Positions 53,317 to 63,430 are shown, counted from the stretch's first letter. The stretch is 64,000 nucleotides of DNA from Pilimelia terevasa (GCF_014647915.1 NZ_BMQC01000010.1:1-64000); one strand, 5' to 3'. Notes: generated from the sequence alone by a model not told the origin. Program-made: numbers and translations.

Positions 53317-53580
53317 GTGCCCAAGTCAACGGTTCGTAAGAAGAAGACCTACGCGCCGCCGCCGGACGTGCGTGCGACGTCCGCCGCGGCCAGCAAGAAG
53401 CCGAGCCCGATGTGGGTGCCGGCGCTCGCCGTCGGCCTGATCCTCTTCGGCATCGCCTGGCTGGTCGTCTTCTACCTCTCCGAGCAGGCCTACCCGGTCG
53501 CCTCCTGGAAGTACTGGAACCTGGCCGTCGGCTTCGGCGCGATGGTCGCCTCCCTGGGCATCCTCTCCCGGTGGCGCTGA
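53317..53580 (+). CDS. crgA: Cell-division protein CrgA
   Basis: 87 residues from GTG after CAGGAGAG. Basic N-terminus (PKSTVRKKKTYAPP) and two membrane helices (MWVPALAVGLILFGIAWLVVFYL; NLAVGFGAMVASLGIL) with the conserved YPV...WKYWNL between them. It coordinates FtsZ-ring and PBP recruitment. Its place next to DUF881 and close to the pknB cluster is the conserved actinobacterial arrangement. Confidence 0.93.
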   Translation: MPKSTVRKKKTYAPPPDVRATSAAASKKPSPMWVPALAVGLILFGIAWLVVFYLSEQAYPVASWKYWNLAVGFGAMVASLGILSRWR

Positions 53581-53588
53581 CCCGCTAG

Positions 53589-55736
53589 ATGCTGACCGCC
53601 CTCCTCACCTCGCTCGTCGCGGCGGCGATCACCGCGGTCGCGGTGGCGTACGCCGTGCGGGCGGTCCGCCGGATGCTCGCCGTCATCCGGCTCGGCCAGC
53701 CCGACCCCACCCGGACCGGCGACGCGCCGCGCCGGGCGCGGGTCATGCTGGCCGAGACGCTCGGCCACACCCGGATGCTCAAGTGGAGCGTCGTGGGCGC
53801 GGCGCACTGGTTCGTCATGGTCGCGTTCATCGTGCTGTCGACGCTGGTGCTGGAGGCGTACTTCGAGGTGGTCAGCCCGGCCGGCCACCTGCCGTGGCTG
53901 GGCACGTGGCTGCCCTTCGGGCTGCTCACCGAGTGGGTCGGCGTCCTGGGCGTGGTGGGGATCGCGGTGCTCATCGCGGTCCGGCTCGCCCACCGGCCGA
54001 CCCGGCCCGGGGGCCGGTCGCGGTTCACCGGCTCGACGATGTGGCAGGGCTACTTCGTCGAGTACGTCATCGTCGCGGTCCTGGCCTGCGGCTTCCTGAT
54101 CCGCGGCTTCCAGGTGGCCACCGACCACTTCGCGCACCCGTTCTGGGCCACCCCGGTCAGCCACGGGATCGGCGCCGTGCTGCCGGCCTGGCCGGCGGCC
54201 ATCAGCGTCACCGCCATGGTCAAGATCGTCATCTCGATGACGTGGCTGATCGTGATCAGCCGCAACGTCACCATGGGCGTGGCGTGGCACCGGTTCCTGG
54301 CGTTCTTCAACATCTACTTCAAGCGGGACCCGGAGAAGCCGGCCGGCGCCGGCCTGGGCGCCCTGCGGCCGATGGTCTCCGGCGGCAGGCCCCTGGACTT
54401 CGAGGAGGCCGACCCCGAGCGGGACCAGTTCGGGGTCGCGCAGGTCGAGCAGTTCTCCTGGAAGGGCCTGCTGGACTTCACCACCTGCACCGAGTGCGGC
54501 CGCTGCCAGTCGCAGTGCCCGGCCTGGAACACCGGCAAGCCGCTGTCGCCGAAGCTGCTCGTGCTGAGCCTGCGCGACCACGCGTACGCCAAGGCGCCGT
54601 ACCTGCTGGCCGGCGGCGGCAAGGACCTCACCGGCGAGGAGAAGGGCACCGCGGAGCAGTTGGCCGGCGTGGACGTGCTCGCCCTCGCCGAGGCCGAGCG
54701 GCCGCTCATCGGCGACGCGGCGGCCGGCGGCGTCATCGACCCGGACGTGCTGTGGTCGTGCACCACGTGCGGCGCCTGCGTCGAGCAGTGCCCGGTGGAC
54801 ATCGAGCACGTCGACCACATCGTCGACATGCGCCGGTACCAGGTGATGATCGAGTCGAGCTTCCCGTCCGAGGCCGGCGTCATGCTGCGCAACCTGGAGA
54901 ACAAGGGCAACCCCTGGGGCGCCCCGCCGACCACCCGCGAGGACTGGACCAAGGGCCTGGACTTCGCGGTACCGAAGGTCGGCGAGGTCGAGGAGTTCGA
55001 GTACCTGTTCTGGGTCGGCTGCGCGGGTGCGTTCGAGGACCGGGCGAAGAAGACCACCCGCGCCGTCGCCACGCTGCTGCACCAGGCCGGCGTCTCCTAC
55101 GCCGTCCTCGGCGCCGGCGAGACCTGCACCGGCGACCCGGCGCGGCGGATCGGCAACGAGTTCGTCTTCCAGATGCTCGCCCAGCAGAACGTCGAGACGC
55201 TCAACGAGGCGTTCGGCGACCGGCCGACCAAGAAGATCGTCGCCACCTGCCCGCACTGCTTCAACACCCTGGGCAACGAGTACGGCGAACTGGGCGGGCA
55301 CTTCGAGGTCGTCCACCACACCGAGCTGCTCGCCCACCTCGTGGCCACCGGCAGGCTGACCCCGGTCACGCCGCTCGACGGCGGCGTCACGTACCACGAC
55401 CCGTGCTACCTCGGCCGGCACAACCGCGTCTTCGCGCCCCCCCGAGAGGTCCTCGGCGCGGCCGTCGGCGGCGTCACCGAGATGCCCCGCAACAGCGAGC
55501 GCTCCTTCTGCTGCGGCGCCGGTGGCGCGCGGATGTGGATGGAGGAGCGGATCGGCAAGCGGATCAACGTGGAGCGGGTCGAGGAGGCCCTGGCCACGGG
55601 CGCGAAGACGATCGCGGTCGGCTGCCCGTTCTGCACCACCATGATCAGCGACGGCGTGACGGGCAAGGGCCGGCACGAGGAGGTCGAGGTCGTCGACGTC
55701 GCCTCGGTGCTGCTCCGCACCACCCAACCCTCCTGA
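53589..55736 (+). CDS. Membrane-bound iron-sulfur oxidoreductase (heterodisulfide-reductase / FadF-like)
   Basis: 715 residues. The N-terminal ~250 hold five or six membrane helices of the nitrate-reductase-gamma-like type. Two 4Fe-4S sites follow (CTECGRCQSQCPAWN and CTTCGACVEQCPVD), then two CCG-type domains (CPHCFNTLGNEYGEL, SERSFCCGAGGARMWMEE). Such proteins pass electrons between acyl-CoA dehydrogenase/ETF and the quinone pool. It starts eight bases after crgA but is probably unrelated in function. With the acyl-CoA genes at 22-28 kb it would be a suitable partner. Confidence 0.87.
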   Translation: MLTALLTSLVAAAITAVAVAYAVRAVRRMLAVIRLGQPDPTRTGDAPRRARVMLAETLGHTRMLKWSVVGAAHWFVMVAFIVLSTLVLEAYFEVVSPAGHLPWLGTWLPFGLLTEWVGVLGVVGIAVLIAVRLAHRPTRPGGRSRFTGSTMWQGYFVEYVIVAVLACGFLIRGFQVATDHFAHPFWATPVSHGIGAVLPAWPAAISVTAMVKIVISMTWLIVISRNVTMGVAWHRFLAFFNIYFKRDPEKPAGAGLGALRPMVSGGRPLDFEEADPERDQFGVAQVEQFSWKGLLDFTTCTECGRCQSQCPAWNTGKPLSPKLLVLSLRDHAYAKAPYLLAGGGKDLTGEEKGTAEQLAGVDVLALAEAERPLIGDAAAGGVIDPDVLWSCTTCGACVEQCPVDIEHVDHIVDMRRYQVMIESSFPSEAGVMLRNLENKGNPWGAPPTTREDWTKGLDFAVPKVGEVEEFEYLFWVGCAGAFEDRAKKTTRAVATLLHQAGVSYAVLGAGETCTGDPARRIGNEFVFQMLAQQNVETLNEAFGDRPTKKIVATCPHCFNTLGNEYGELGGHFEVVHHTELLAHLVATGRLTPVTPLDGGVTYHDPCYLGRHNRVFAPPREVLGAAVGGVTEMPRNSERSFCCGAGGARMWMEERIGKRINVERVEEALATGAKTIAVGCPFCTTMISDGVTGKGRHEEVEVVDVASVLLRTTQPS

Positions 55737-55897
55737 CGGCCCGCCGCGCCGGTCCGGCCAGCACGCCGCCGTCCTGACCACCTTCCGTCCGTCCGCACGC
55801 CCCGCCTGCCGCGCCGCCGGGTTTGGCCGCGGGGGGATTTCGGTATGGGCGGCGGGCGGATGGCGGCGCGGCGGGGGCCGGCCCGGGGCCGCGCGGC

Positions 55898-57370
55898 GTG
55901 CGAGAATCTGGGCGAGGTGAGAGCGTCATCGACACGGCACGATCCATCGACACGGCATCGCACGCGGCGGGCGCGGCGGGAGCGCTGGCCGCGGCCCCCG
56001 CCCCGTCGGCGGCCGACACCCTGCTCGCCGCGGCGGACGCGGTCCTGCTGACGACCGTGCTCCCGCTGCTCGGCTTCGTCCTGCTGACCGCCGGCAACGC
56101 GTTCTTCGTCGCCGCCGAGTTCGCCCTCGTCACCGTCGACCGCCCCGAGATCGACCGGATGGCCGACGCGGGCGACAAGCGGGCGCGGACCGTGCGCCAG
56201 GCCCTGCACGCGCTGTCGTTCCAGCTCTCCGGCGCCCAGCTCGGCATCACCCTGACCGCGCTGCTCACCGGCTACCTCGCCGAACCGGCGCTGTCGCACC
56301 TTCTGGAACCGCTGGTGGGGCCGGTGGCCGGCGGCGCCACCAGCGCCGTTGTCGGCCTGCTGGCCCTCGTCGTCGCCACCCTGCTCTCGATGCTGTTCGG
56401 CGAGCTGGTGCCGAAGAACGCCGCGCTCGCCCACCCGATGCGGGTCGCGCTGCGCACCGCCGCGCCGATGCGCGCGTTCTCCGCCGCCTGCGCGTGGCTG
56501 ATCCGCGGCCTCAACAACTCGGCGAACGCCCTCGTCCGCCAGCTCGGCATCGAACCGCAGGAGGAGCTGGCCAACGCCCGCTCCCCGGAGGAGCTGGGCC
56601 TGGTGGCCGTCATGTCGGCGCAGGCCGGCGCCCTGCCGGCCGACACCGCCCAGCTCCTGCAGCGGACGATCCGGTTCGCCGACAAGCGGGCCGCCGAGGC
56701 GATGACGCCGCGCGTCGACATGGTCGCCCTGAAGTCGACCGCGTCGGTGCGCGACCTGCTCGCCGCCGCGCGCGAGTCGGGGCACAGCCGGTTCCCGGTG
56801 TACACCGAGACCGTGGACCAGATCACCGGCGTCGCCAGCCTGGCCGACGCCCTCGCGGTACCGCCGGTCCGGCGCGGGCTGGTCACCGTCGCGGCGTTCG
56901 CCCGCGAGCCGATCTACGTACCGGAGAGCCTCGACCTGGACGCCGTCCTCGCCGGGCTGCGCAGCGCCGGGGCCGACCTGGCGATCGTCGTCGACGAGTA
57001 CGGCGGCACCGACGGCCTGGTCACCGTCGAGGACCTGGCCGAGGAGCTGGTCGGCGTCATCGCCGACGAGCACGACGCCGACCCGCCCGCCCTGCCGGAC
57101 CTGGTGGACGAGCTGACCGCCCCCGGCGGCGAGCGCACCCACCTGGTCGACGGCGTCCTGCGCGAGGACGAGCTGGTCGAGCAGACCGGCTACCGCCTGC
57201 CCGACGGCCCGTACGAGACGCTCGCCGGCTTCCTGCTCGCCCGGCTCGGCCGGCTGCCCGCCGCGGGTGAGTCCGTGCTCGTCGACGGCTGGGAGTTCAC
57301 GGTGGTCGAGGTGGAGCGGCACCGGATCGCCCAGGTGCGCGTCGTGCGCCCGGAGGAGACCGATGACTAA
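55898..57370 (+). CDS. CNNM/CorC (HlyC) family membrane protein with CBS pair, first copy
   Basis: About 490 residues; GTG at 55898 is one possible start and the true start is uncertain. A DUF21 (CNNM) membrane domain (FVLLTAGNAFFVAAEFALVTVDR, LSFQLSGAQLGITLTALLTGYLAEP, FGELVPKNAAL) is followed by CBS domains (MTPRVDMVALKSTASVRDLL, HSRFPVYTE, AIVVDEYGGTDGLVTVEDLAEELVG) and a CorC_HlyC domain (YRLPDGPYETLAGFLLARLGR). These are Mg2+/Co2+-linked transport proteins. Its end overlaps the second copy by eight bases. Confidence 0.88.
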   Translation: MRESGRGESVIDTARSIDTASHAAGAAGALAAAPAPSAADTLLAAADAVLLTTVLPLLGFVLLTAGNAFFVAAEFALVTVDRPEIDRMADAGDKRARTVRQALHALSFQLSGAQLGITLTALLTGYLAEPALSHLLEPLVGPVAGGATSAVVGLLALVVATLLSMLFGELVPKNAALAHPMRVALRTAAPMRAFSAACAWLIRGLNNSANALVRQLGIEPQEELANARSPEELGLVAVMSAQAGALPADTAQLLQRTIRFADKRAAEAMTPRVDMVALKSTASVRDLLAAARESGHSRFPVYTETVDQITGVASLADALAVPPVRRGLVTVAAFAREPIYVPESLDLDAVLAGLRSAGADLAIVVDEYGGTDGLVTVEDLAEELVGVIADEHDADPPALPDLVDELTAPGGERTHLVDGVLREDELVEQTGYRLPDGPYETLAGFLLARLGRLPAAGESVLVDGWEFTVVEVERHRIAQVRVVRPEETDD

Positions 57371-58394
57371 CCTCCTGGTCACCGCGGTCCTGCTGCTCGG
57401 CAACGCCTTCTTCGTCGGGGCGGAGTTCGCGCTCATCGCCGCCCGGCACAGCGCCATCGAGCCGCTGGCCGCCACCTCGCGCAGCGCCCGGTGGGCACTG
57501 CGCGCGATGAACGACATCCCGCTGATGATCGCCGGTGCGCAGCTCGGCATCACCATCTGCTCGCTCGGCCTCGGCGCCATCGCGGAGCCGGCCTTCGCGC
57601 ACCTGCTGGAGTCGCCGTTCCAGGCGCTGGGGGTACCGGAGCGGGCCGTCCACCCGGTCGCGTTCGTCATCGCCCTGGGCGTCATCGTCTTCCTGCACAC
57701 CGTCGTCGGCGAGATGGTCCCCAAGAACATCTCGCTCGCGGGGCCCGAGCGCGCCGTCCGGTACCTCGGCCCGCCGATGCTTGCGTTCTGCCTGCTCACC
57801 AAGCCCCTGCTCGCCGCCATGCGGTGGGCGGCCCGCCAGGTGCTGCGGGTCTGGAGCATCGAGGTCAGCGACGCCGTCAAGACCGTCTTCACCGCCGAGG
57901 AGCTGGCCGGCCTGGTGACCCAGGCGCGGACCGAGGGCCTGCTCGACCCGCGGGAGCACGCGCGGCTCGCCGGGGCCCTGGCGCTGCGCCAGCGGACCGC
58001 CGGGGACGTCGGCCGGCCGTGGCCGGACGTCACCACCGTCGCCGACGACGTGTCCCCGGCCTCGCTGGAGGACCTGGTCAGCCGCACCGGCCGCTCGCGC
58101 TTCCCGGTCGTCCACCGCGACACCCGGCGGGTGCTCGGCTTCGTGCACGTCAAGGACATCCTCGGCTACGCCGGCCCCGCCCGCACCGCACCGATCCCGG
58201 CGGACGTGGTCCGCCCGCTGCCCGTCGTACCGCCGGACCGCACGCTCGCCGACGTCCTGCTCGGTATGCGCCGCGACCGCCGGCACATGGTCCTGATCAG
58301 CGATGGGCGCAGCCCGTTGGGGGTGGTCACGTTGGACGACGTTCTGACCGCGGTCGTCGGGGTCGGCCACGGCGCGCGGGAGGTGCCGGCGTGA
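57363..58394 (+). CDS. CNNM/CorC family membrane protein, second copy without CorC_HlyC domain
   Basis: 343 residues. DUF21 domain (NAFFVGAEFALIAARHSAIEP, IAGAQLGITICSLGLGAIAEPAF, VGEMVPKNISLAGPERA) and a CBS pair (GRSRFPVVHRDTRRVLGFVHVKDIL, MVLISDGRSPLGVVTLDDVL). It ends there, lacking the C-terminal CorC_HlyC domain of the first copy. Tandem pairs of this kind are common in actinobacteria and probably form a hetero-oligomer. It overlaps the lipoprotein gene by four bases. Confidence 0.88.
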   Translation: MTNLLVTAVLLLGNAFFVGAEFALIAARHSAIEPLAATSRSARWALRAMNDIPLMIAGAQLGITICSLGLGAIAEPAFAHLLESPFQALGVPERAVHPVAFVIALGVIVFLHTVVGEMVPKNISLAGPERAVRYLGPPMLAFCLLTKPLLAAMRWAARQVLRVWSIEVSDAVKTVFTAEELAGLVTQARTEGLLDPREHARLAGALALRQRTAGDVGRPWPDVTTVADDVSPASLEDLVSRTGRSRFPVVHRDTRRVLGFVHVKDILGYAGPARTAPIPADVVRPLPVVPPDRTLADVLLGMRRDRRHMVLISDGRSPLGVVTLDDVLTAVVGVGHGAREVPA

Positions 58395-59188
58395 ACCGCG
58401 CCGTACCGGCCGGCCTGGCGGTGCTGCTGTGCGCGGCGCTCGCGGCCTGCCACGCCGACCCGCCCGCGCCGGTACCGCTGGAGGAGCGGGTCGCCGCGCT
58501 GACCGACGCCGAGCGCGCGCTGCTGCCGGCCGGGCAGCCGACCACCGCCCGGTTCGGGCTGGACGACCCGGTGTCGCTCACGCCCGAGTCCGCGGGCGCG
58601 GCGGCGGACGCGGTGCGCCGGCTCGTCCTGCGGCCGAAGGCGGAGGCCGGCGGCGAGGTGCGCTTCGTGGAGTCCCCGCGCGGGCGGGCGGCGCGGTTCC
58701 CGGCCCGGTGCCCGGGCGACGGCCCCGCGTGTCCGCGGGCGATCCTGGAGGCCGACGACGCCTCGCAGCTCAACCCGGACGCCCGGCCGGTCCGGTACGG
58801 CGCGCGGCTGCGGATGGCGCCGACCGACGTCGCGGACGGCGCGAACGTCCTGCAGAAGGGCTTCTCGACCGGGCCGGGCGCGCAGTACAAGGTGCAGGTC
58901 GACGGCGCGCAGGGCCGGCCGAGCTGCGTCGTCGCCGTGGACGGGAAGATCCACAAGCTGGAGTCGCCGGTCGCGGTCGTCGACGCCAACTGGCACACCG
59001 TCGCCTGTACCGCCGCCGACGGCCACCTGCTCATCAACGTCGACGGCCTGGTCACCGAGAAGACCGTCCCGCGCGACCTGCTCCTGCGCAGCGACCAGCC
59101 GCTGCGGGTCGGCGGCAAGCACGCGGCGGCGGGCAACGACCAGTTCGCCGGGGAGATCGACGAGGTGTTCGTCAGTATCTACGGATAG
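58391..59188 (+). CDS. Lipoprotein with LamG-like (concanavalin fold) domain
   Basis: 265 residues from GTG overlapping the previous stop. Signal ends in a lipobox-like LLCAALAAC with the acylated Cys near residue 20. The C-terminal ~150 residues are LamG-like: VRYGARLRMAP, NVLQKGFSTGPGAQYKVQVDG, ANWHTVACTAADGHLLINVDG, LRVGGKHAAAGNDQFAGEIDEVFV. It probably binds carbohydrate or wall at the cell surface. Linkage to the CNNM genes is positional only. Confidence 0.8.
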   Translation: MNRAVPAGLAVLLCAALAACHADPPAPVPLEERVAALTDAERALLPAGQPTTARFGLDDPVSLTPESAGAAADAVRRLVLRPKAEAGGEVRFVESPRGRAARFPARCPGDGPACPRAILEADDASQLNPDARPVRYGARLRMAPTDVADGANVLQKGFSTGPGAQYKVQVDGAQGRPSCVVAVDGKIHKLESPVAVVDANWHTVACTAADGHLLINVDGLVTEKTVPRDLLLRSDQPLRVGGKHAAAGNDQFAGEIDEVFVSIYG

Positions 59189-59457
59189 TGATGCGTCCAT
59201 CACGGTCGCGGTGGAATCGGCCGTTCCGACCACATTGCTCGGCGTGCTCCGGTATCGGTATGTGACCGTTGGCGGCACGAGGCTTGCGACCGTGCGGCGC
59301 GCTCCCTAACCTGGACCCACGTCGGACCGGACGTCGGTGCCCGCCCCTCGGGTGCGCCGGTCCGCCACCGCCAGCCGCGGCGGCCTCGACCCCTCACGCC
59401 GAGCCGCCGCCTCCCCCGGCGGCGGTGCCCGGGTCCCCCGAAGGAGTGCTGCCCTCC

Positions 59458-60474
59458 GTGGCCAGCGATCACCAGCGGCTCACCGCGCGTTCTGCACCCC
59501 GCACGCTGCTCGCCGCCGCCGTCGGCGCGGGCCTCGCCGCCGCCCTCGGCCTACCGGCCGGTCCGGCCGCGGCCGACCCGACAGTCGGCGAGATCGAGAA
59601 GCAGATCGACACCGCGTGGAACAAGCTCGAACCGGTCATCGAACAGCACAACGCCGTCCGCACCCAGCTCGCCGACAAGCGCAGGGCCGCGGGCGCGTTC
59701 GAGGAGAAGATCAAGCCACTGGCCGGCAAGGTCGACGCGGCGATGGCGCGGGTCGGCCAGTTCGCCAGCGTCCGGTACCGCGGCGGCAACGTCAACGCCA
59801 TGAACGCGGTCCTGACCAGCGGCTCCCCGACCAGCCTGGTCCGCCAGCTCGGCATCATCGACCAGTTCGCGCGGCGCCAGTCCGCCCAGGTCGCCGACGC
59901 GGCCCGGCTGCGCGCGCAGTACCAGGAGAAGAAGGCGCCGCTGGACGCGCTGATCGCCGACCTGGCCAAGTCCGAGGCGGCGCTCAAGCTCAGGGAAGAC
60001 CAGATCAACGCCGAGGTCAAGAACCTGGAGAAGATGCGCCTGAAGGCGTACGGCAACAGCGGCGGCACCGGCAGCCTGCGCCCCGCCCCCTGCCCGGCCA
60101 CCTACCCCGGCGGCCCGGTCGGCAAGGTGATCCGCTTCGCCTGCTCCCAGATCGGCAAGCCGTACGTGTGGGCGGCCGAGGGCCCCGGCTCGTACGACTG
60201 CTCGGGCCTCACCCTGGCCGCCTGGCGGCAGGCGGGCGTCGGCCTGCCGCACAACGCCGCCGCCCAGCGCCGCGCGATGCGTTCGGTCAGCAAGTCGGAG
60301 CTGCGCGCCGGCGACCTGGTCTTCTACTACGGCGACCTGCACCACGTGGCGATCTACGCCGGCAAGTCCGGCGGCGTCCACTGGATGGTCCACGCCCCGT
60401 CCTCGGGCGACGTGGTCCGCATGGCGCACATCGACGAGCAGCCGATCCACAGCTTCGGCCGCCCCAAGTTCTGA
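59458..60474 (+). CDS. Secreted NlpC/P60 peptidoglycan hydrolase (RipA-like)
   Basis: 338 residues from GTG with AAGGAG 11 bases upstream. Signal peptide (RTLLAAAVGAGLAAALG ... AAAD), a long coiled coil (~40-200), and a C-terminal NlpC/P60 domain with catalytic Cys in YDCSGLT, His in DLHHVAIYAG and third residue His in HWMVHAPSSGD. It cuts D-Glu-mDAP bonds at septation. The 270-base 5' region is long; I looked for but could not support a c-di-AMP riboswitch. Confidence 0.9.
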   Translation: MASDHQRLTARSAPRTLLAAAVGAGLAAALGLPAGPAAADPTVGEIEKQIDTAWNKLEPVIEQHNAVRTQLADKRRAAGAFEEKIKPLAGKVDAAMARVGQFASVRYRGGNVNAMNAVLTSGSPTSLVRQLGIIDQFARRQSAQVADAARLRAQYQEKKAPLDALIADLAKSEAALKLREDQINAEVKNLEKMRLKAYGNSGGTGSLRPAPCPATYPGGPVGKVIRFACSQIGKPYVWAAEGPGSYDCSGLTLAAWRQAGVGLPHNAAAQRRAMRSVSKSELRAGDLVFYYGDLHHVAIYAGKSGGVHWMVHAPSSGDVVRMAHIDEQPIHSFGRPKF

Positions 60475-60502
60475 CCGCCGCCCGACGGCGCCCGGGGTTC
60501 AG

Positions 60503-61114
60503 CTACCGGGCGTCGTCGGTGGTGAGCTGCTCGCCGTCGGTCGTCGGCCAGACCCGCCAGTTGCGGTGCGACCGGCTCGGCGTCGGGCCGCGCTGGCCCT
60601 GGTAGCGGGACCCGTAGACCGCCGAGCCGTACGGGTGATCGGCGGGCGAGGACAGCCGGAAGATGCAGAGCTGCCCGATCTTCATGCCCGGCCACAGCTT
60701 GATCGGCAGGTTGGCGACGTTCGACAGTTCGAGCGTCACGTGCCCGGAGAAGCCCGGGTCGATGAACCCGGCCGTCGAGTGCGTCAGCAGCCCGAGCCGG
60801 CCGAGGCTCGACTTGCCCTCCAGCCGCCCGGCGAGCTGGTCGCCCAGCGTGATCACCTCAAGCGTGGAGGCCAGCACGAACTCGCCCGGGTGCAGCACGA
60901 ACGGCTGCCCGCCGGGCACCTCCACCTCGCTCGTGAGGTCGTCCTGCTGCACCGACGGGTCGATGTGCGTGTACAGGTGGTTGTGGAAGACCCGGAACAG
61001 CCGGTCCAGCCGCACGTCGATGCTGGAGGGCTGGATGAGTGCCGGCTCGAACGGCGCGAGGCCGAGCGCGCCGGCCTTCAGCTCCGACACCAGGTCGCGG
61101 TCCGAGAGCAGCAT
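60503..61114 (-). CDS. dcd: dCTP deaminase
   Basis: 203 residues. [85 protein letters not shown] and [21 protein letters not shown] are diagnostic. The actinobacterial type is bifunctional, converting dCTP to dUMP. Convergent with the NlpC gene and followed in usual actinobacterial fashion by tRNA-Gly on the other side of the metalloprotease gene. Confidence 0.94.
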   Translation of the reverse strand: MLLSDRDLVSELKAGALGLAPFEPALIQPSSIDVRLDRLFRVFHNHLYTHIDPSVQQDDLTSEVEVPGGQPFVLHPGEFVLASTLEVITLGDQLAGRLEGKSSLGRLGLLTHSTAGFIDPGFSGHVTLELSNVANLPIKLWPGMKIGQLCIFRLSSPADHPYGSAVYGSRYQGQRGPTPSRSHRNWRVWPTTDGEQLTTDDAR

Positions 61115-61146
61115 GACGTGCACGATAGCCGGACCGCCGGGGCGGG

Positions 61147-62139
61147 TCAGCCGCGGTACACCGCCCACGCCTGCCGCATCCGCCGGACCTGGCCGGGGGT
61201 GAACTCCACCATGCAGCCGTCGTGCCCGTAGTCGAGGTAGTTGCGCACCGGGTCGCGCCCGGCGGCCGCGCAGGTGTCCCGCCCGACGGGGCAGCCGGCC
61301 GCCGGCTCCGCCTCGGCCGGGGTGTCCGCCACGTGGTCGCCCTCGCCCGCGCACCCCTGTTCGAAGGTGTGGTACAGGTTCAGCCAGTGCCCGACCTCGT
61401 GCACCGCGGTGTCGCCCTCGTTGTACCCGCGCACCTCGCCGCCGGGCAGCGTCTCGGCGTGCAGCACCACCCCGTCGCCCGGGTCCACCGACCGGCTCGG
61501 GAACGTGGCCCAGCCGGCCGCCGGGGTGCCGAGCCGGCTGACGTACAGGTTCAGGGTCCGCGCGTCACCCCGGCGCAGCGCGTACTTCATCTGCCGCTCG
61601 GCGCGCGAACCGTAGGTGATGTACGCCCACTCCGGCCGCACCACGCGGTTGACGTCGCGCAGCACGAACCGGAACGGCGACGCGGCGCTGCCGGACCCGC
61701 CCCGGTACGCGCGGTTCAGCACGTCCATCTGCTTGTCGATCATCTCGTCGGAGACGGCGCCGGTCGCGCGGCGGCCGTCCGCCGAGACGACGTGCACCAC
61801 GACGGGGACGGTCACCGCCCGGGGCAGCAGGTCGTCGGTGAGGCCCCGGACCAGGCGGGCGAACTCGCGCTCCCGCAGGATCCGCTGGACGCGGGTCAGG
61901 CCGGCGCGCAGCGGGTGCCGGATCTGCGGGATGAGGCCGCCGACCAGGTCGAGTTCCCCGGGGTACGGGCGGGCGTCGGCGGCGGACGGGACGCAGTCCG
62001 GCGGCGGTGCCGCCGCGGTGGCGGGCGGTACCGCCGACGGCGCGGACGGGGGGGCTGACGTGGGTGCTGACGCGGGAGGGGCGGCGGCGAGGAGGGCGGC
62101 GGCGCAGGTGGCGGCGAACAGAGCTGGCAGCGCGGGCAC
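61147..62139 (-). CDS. Secreted M43 (pappalysin-like) zinc metalloprotease
   Basis: 330 residues from GTG. Signal peptide ([20 protein letters not shown]), Pro/Ala-rich pro-segment, then the metzincin: zinc motif [13 protein letters not shown], downstream Cys pairs ([23 protein letters not shown]), and Met-turn region [26 protein letters not shown]. It is an extracellular protease of unknown target. Upstream (toward 62396) lies tRNA-Gly on the opposite strand. Confidence 0.88.
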   Translation of the reverse strand: MPALPALFAATCAAALLAAAPPASAPTSAPPSAPSAVPPATAAAPPPDCVPSAADARPYPGELDLVGGLIPQIRHPLRAGLTRVQRILREREFARLVRGLTDDLLPRAVTVPVVVHVVSADGRRATGAVSDEMIDKQMDVLNRAYRGGSGSAASPFRFVLRDVNRVVRPEWAYITYGSRAERQMKYALRRGDARTLNLYVSRLGTPAAGWATFPSRSVDPGDGVVLHAETLPGGEVRGYNEGDTAVHEVGHWLNLYHTFEQGCAGEGDHVADTPAEAEPAAGCPVGRDTCAAAGRDPVRNYLDYGHDGCMVEFTPGQVRRMRQAWAVYRG

Positions 62140-62395
62140 GGGGGTCCCTTCGATGACGGCGCGCGGCGGGCGGGACCGCGGGGACCAAGGGGTCCGTAGC
62201 CGTCAACGATTCAAGGCGGCTCGGGGCGCTTCCGTCTGTGCGTCTGGCCGGGCGCGCGGGGATGGAGGGGCGGCTGGCCCGGGCCGGCGGGTGCCGGCGG
62301 GGGCGTCCGAAGGGGAGCGTCGCGGTGTGGCGGTCACCCAGCCGGGGAGGGTGGCTCGGCGGGGGTTCACAGCGTCGGGTAGAGTGCATTCACCT

Positions 62396-62466
62396 GCGGG
62401 TGTAGTTCAATGGTAGAACATCAGCTTCCCAAGCTGACAGCGCGGGTTCGATTCCCGTCACCCGCT
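62396..62466 (+). tRNA. tRNA-Gly (CCC anticodon)
   Basis: 71 bases. Acceptor GCGGGTG pairs with CACCCGC; T arm GCGGG-TTCGATT-CCCGT with the usual extra pairing; anticodon arm TCAGC-TTCCCAA-GCTGA gives CCC. CCA is not encoded. Confidence 0.96.
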
Positions 62467-62472
62467 CAGCGA

Positions 62473-62515
62473 CGAAGGCCCTGAGTCAGAAGCGACTTCT
62501 GACTCAGGGCCTTCG
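62473..62515 (+). terminator. Strong terminator of tRNA-Gly
   Basis: A 20-bp perfect stem (cgaaggccctgagtcagaag against its complement) with loop CGA, starting seven bases after the tRNA and followed by atcttt. Confidence 0.9.
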
Positions 62516-62607
62516 ATCTTTCAGCTACCCAGAATGGTCGGCGGCCACCCACGGGCCATTAGCGGGTCATGGGCACTGCATGTAGCAGCCCGTGCGCCCT
62601 GCGAGTG

Positions 62608-63390
62608 CTACAGCTTGGCGGCGTACGCGACGGAGGCGTCGTCGGGTTGGGACAGCGTCAGGTGCCTGATGTCGAAGACCGAAGACACCTCCACGTCGAA
62701 CGGCTTCATGATGTCGCCGGGGCCGAGGTTGTCGCCATCCCGTTCGGGGTAGTTGTCGATGCCGTTCATGACCTGCCACTCCGCCCACAGTTTGTCGAGT
62801 TGCGCGTGGTGCAGCCAGAACGTCGGGTCGTTGGGCGATGCGGCGGTCATCATCTGGCCTTTGAAGGCCATATGAATCTCGTCGTGGGGGTTGATCTCCA
62901 ACGCTTCCCGGTAGCGGGTGTAGTTCGCACCAGAGCGCTTCATGAGTTCGGGCATCTTGTTCAGGCGGCGAGTAAGTCTCCTGCCTGAGACGACGCCCAC
63001 ATTGATCGGCCAGACGTTCTCGTCGAAGAAGCCCTTCCCGTTCTCCTCGGGCTCGACGGCAGGGCCGAACGAATCCACTGTGAAAAGCTCGGCGCCCATC
63101 GGATCCACGTACCAGTCCCAGTAGGGGATACTCACCTCTACCGACTTGTCCGGGTTGTGCGTACGTAGATCGGCCTCGAACTCCATCAGAAACCGACGGT
63201 GCCACGGCAGGAACGAGTTGGCGCCGTGCGCGTGTGTGTTCCACGCGAAATAGGAATGCCGCTGAACATACCAGTCATAGAGGTTGCCGACGTCTCCGGG
63301 ACCGGGCGCGGTCTTCAGGGCAAACAGGGCTTTGATGAAAGAGGGGAAATTAGCCCGAGGATCGTCGTACCGGTAACGGGTGATAGCCAT
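62608..63390 (-). CDS. Tyrosinase (type 3 copper oxidase)
   Basis: 260 residues. Copper A histidines in YVQRHSYFAWNTHAHGANSFLPWHRRFLMEFE; copper B in NPHDEIHMAF and SPNDPTFWLHHAQLDKLWAEW. Oxidises monophenols to o-quinones (melanin). It has no signal peptide, so like Streptomyces MelC2 it would be exported with its chaperone, encoded next. The GC content is visibly lower than the core genes upstream of tRNA-Gly. Confidence 0.93.
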   Translation of the reverse strand: MAITRYRYDDPRANFPSFIKALFALKTAPGPGDVGNLYDWYVQRHSYFAWNTHAHGANSFLPWHRRFLMEFEADLRTHNPDKSVEVSIPYWDWYVDPMGAELFTVDSFGPAVEPEENGKGFFDENVWPINVGVVSGRRLTRRLNKMPELMKRSGANYTRYREALEINPHDEIHMAFKGQMMTAASPNDPTFWLHHAQLDKLWAEWQVMNGIDNYPERDGDNLGPGDIMKPFDVEVSSVFDIRHLTLSQPDDASVAYAAKL

Positions 63391-63430
63391 GGCAGGGGAC
63401 CTTCCAGGAAGTCAGGGGATTTCAAGCTGG

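Noticed and set aside
55406-58159. A 917-codon minus-strand frame
   Set aside because: Antisense to the iron-sulfur protein and the two CNNM genes, whose motifs are clear on the plus strand.
59189-59457. c-di-AMP (ydaO-type) riboswitch before the NlpC/P60 gene
   Set aside because: The position is usual for one in actinobacteria, but I could not match the conserved core or pair the stems by eye.
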